Shown: positions 6,070-6,621 of the stretch, one piece after another | Position numbering within the stretch: the first letter of the stretch is position 1 | How the letters are laid out: every line of letters begins with the position of its first letter | NCBI GenBank assembly: GCA_902797415.1 | Contig: CADBSQ010000134.1 | Coordinates: 1-6,621, forward strand | From: an uncultured Erysipelotrichaceae bacterium | Lineage (GTDB): Bacteria; Bacillota_I; Bacilli_A; RF39; UBA660 | Direction: 5' to 3' | DNA length: 6,621 bases | Notes under the pieces: model-generated | Database searches by the model: none | The model's input: the letters and a program-made list of their open reading frames with translations, nothing else | Told to the model about the DNA's origin: nothing | Position numbers and translations under genes: made by a program

Positions 6070-6621
6070 TCAAGAAAAAACATATGGGTTTTCTGGTGTG
6101 CCATTTCCTCCGGAAATTGTCACTCCTGATTGGAGATAGACTGCAGGACGCACCGGGTAACTATGGTCAGTATGCCTTTCGCCGACACCGCGGTCACCAA
6201 CACCGAATGCACCGTGAGTATAGTTCGAATAAGGGGAAAGGGCCCACTGATAAGGAATCCAATCATTCGAATAACAATCACTATAGCTACTATTATACCA
6301 TGTTTCTCCTGATGCACTTAGATAGGTTGATAATGTCCCTATACATGTATTTCTATTTGTAGTCGTTCCTCCCGCTGTTGCGTATCCATAGTCACTTGGA
6401 TATATTAGTGCTACTTTTCCCGTCCACTCGGTTGCTCTTGGACATGCTCCATCACTGCATGTATATAATGTTGAATATGTTGTTGTTCCTCTCTCTAATG
6501 TAATCATTGTATTTGTTATTAAATTTGCATTATTGCTAGTAAATCCTCCTAGATACCATTTTGCATCTCCTATTAAGTTCTGTGCAGCTGCATTTAATCT
6601 CTTGGTATAATCATATACCCC
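6070..6621 (-). CDS. C-terminal part of a probable surface/prepilin-like protein with a variable tail module (5' end outside window)
   Basis: The reading frame is open through the window edge, so these 183 residues are a C-terminal fragment; the ATG at 6505-6507 is internal. The order is: AAAQNLIGDAKWYLGG near the left edge (residues 11-26), then a W-T-G-K motif with YPSDYGYAT (75-83), a stretch with paired Cys (residues 91 and 114), W-ALSP (125-130), a Gly/aromatic-rich segment (131-155), and VRPAVYLQSGVTISGGNGT (157-175) with an NPY ending (178-180). From memory, tails of the form W-x-LSP ... VRPxxYLKSxVxIxGGxGTxxxPY occur in exported prepilin-type or DUF6273-like proteins of gut Firmicutes. 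Family and localisation are therefore inference, because the N terminus is not visible. Codons 120-160 are G+C-rich, A-poor and mostly NNY, unlike the preceding part and unlike the other genes. The stop is TGA followed at once by TAA. A terminator follows. Confidence 0.75.
   Translation of the reverse strand, partial: GVYDYTKRLNAAAQNLIGDAKWYLGGFTSNNANLITNTMITLERGTTTYSTLYTCSDGACPRATEWTGKVALIYPSDYGYATAGGTTTNRNTCIGTLSTYLSASGETWYNSSYSDCYSNDWIPYQWALSPYSNYTHGAFGVGDRGVGERHTDHSYPVRPAVYLQSGVTISGGNGTPENPYVFS

Noticed and set aside
6084..6362. Plus-strand open frames opposite the surface-protein gene (6084-6362, 6130-6312) and the minus-strand frame 6120-6317
   Set aside because: They overlap a frame with recognisable protein motifs, have no ribosome-binding site I can see, and exist because the G+C-rich stretch has few stop codons.
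6070..6507. Treating the surface-protein frame as a complete 145-residue gene starting at 6507
   Set aside because: The same frame continues without a stop to base 6621 with in-family sequence (AAAQNLIGDAKWYLGG), so the ATG is internal and the gene is cut by the window.

Overview
The window is a low-G+C bacterial segment in which every convincing gene lies on the minus strand, so transcription runs from right (6621) to left (1). Stops used are TAA, TAG and TGA. Tryptophan is encoded by TGG and the long genes have no in-frame TGA, so the code looks standard and not the UGA=Trp mycoplasma code. Low G+C, Shine-Dalgarno leaders, a three-segment CpsA-type LytR-CpsA-Psr (LCP) protein and a secreted protein of a style I associate with uncultured gut Bacilli/Mycoplasmatota-like lineages together suggest a Gram-positive Firmicute relative. 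That lineage call is inference.

Right edge (6621-6070): the C-terminal 183 residues of a probable surface or prepilin-like protein, cut by the window edge. Its last third changes abruptly in composition (53% G+C over 6121-6240, against 18% in a sampled 60-base stretch of lon). In the same stretch it becomes adenine-poor and rich in NNY codons, which is the most unusual signal here. A perfect 13-bp hairpin with a T-run closes this unit.

Middle (5951-1487): lon (ATP-dependent protease, probable TTG start), an LCP cell-wall polymer ligase and an AqpZ-type water channel follow with gaps of 38 and 53 bases. Each has its own recognisable promoter, and no terminator is visible between them, so readthrough is likely. 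The set covers protein quality control, wall assembly and water flux; no single pathway joins the three. A hairpin plus T-run ends the aquaporin unit.

Left (1341-16): a strong extended -10 promoter drives two genes 27 bases apart. Both encode about 215-residue proteins of identical layout (coiled coil, two-helix membrane hairpin, coiled coil). They look like diverged paralogues of unknown function. Four of the five complete genes share a G4/G5 ribosome-binding core exactly 8 bases before the start codon. No tRNA, rRNA, CRISPR array or insertion sequence is visible. Bases 1-15 hold nothing I can identify.
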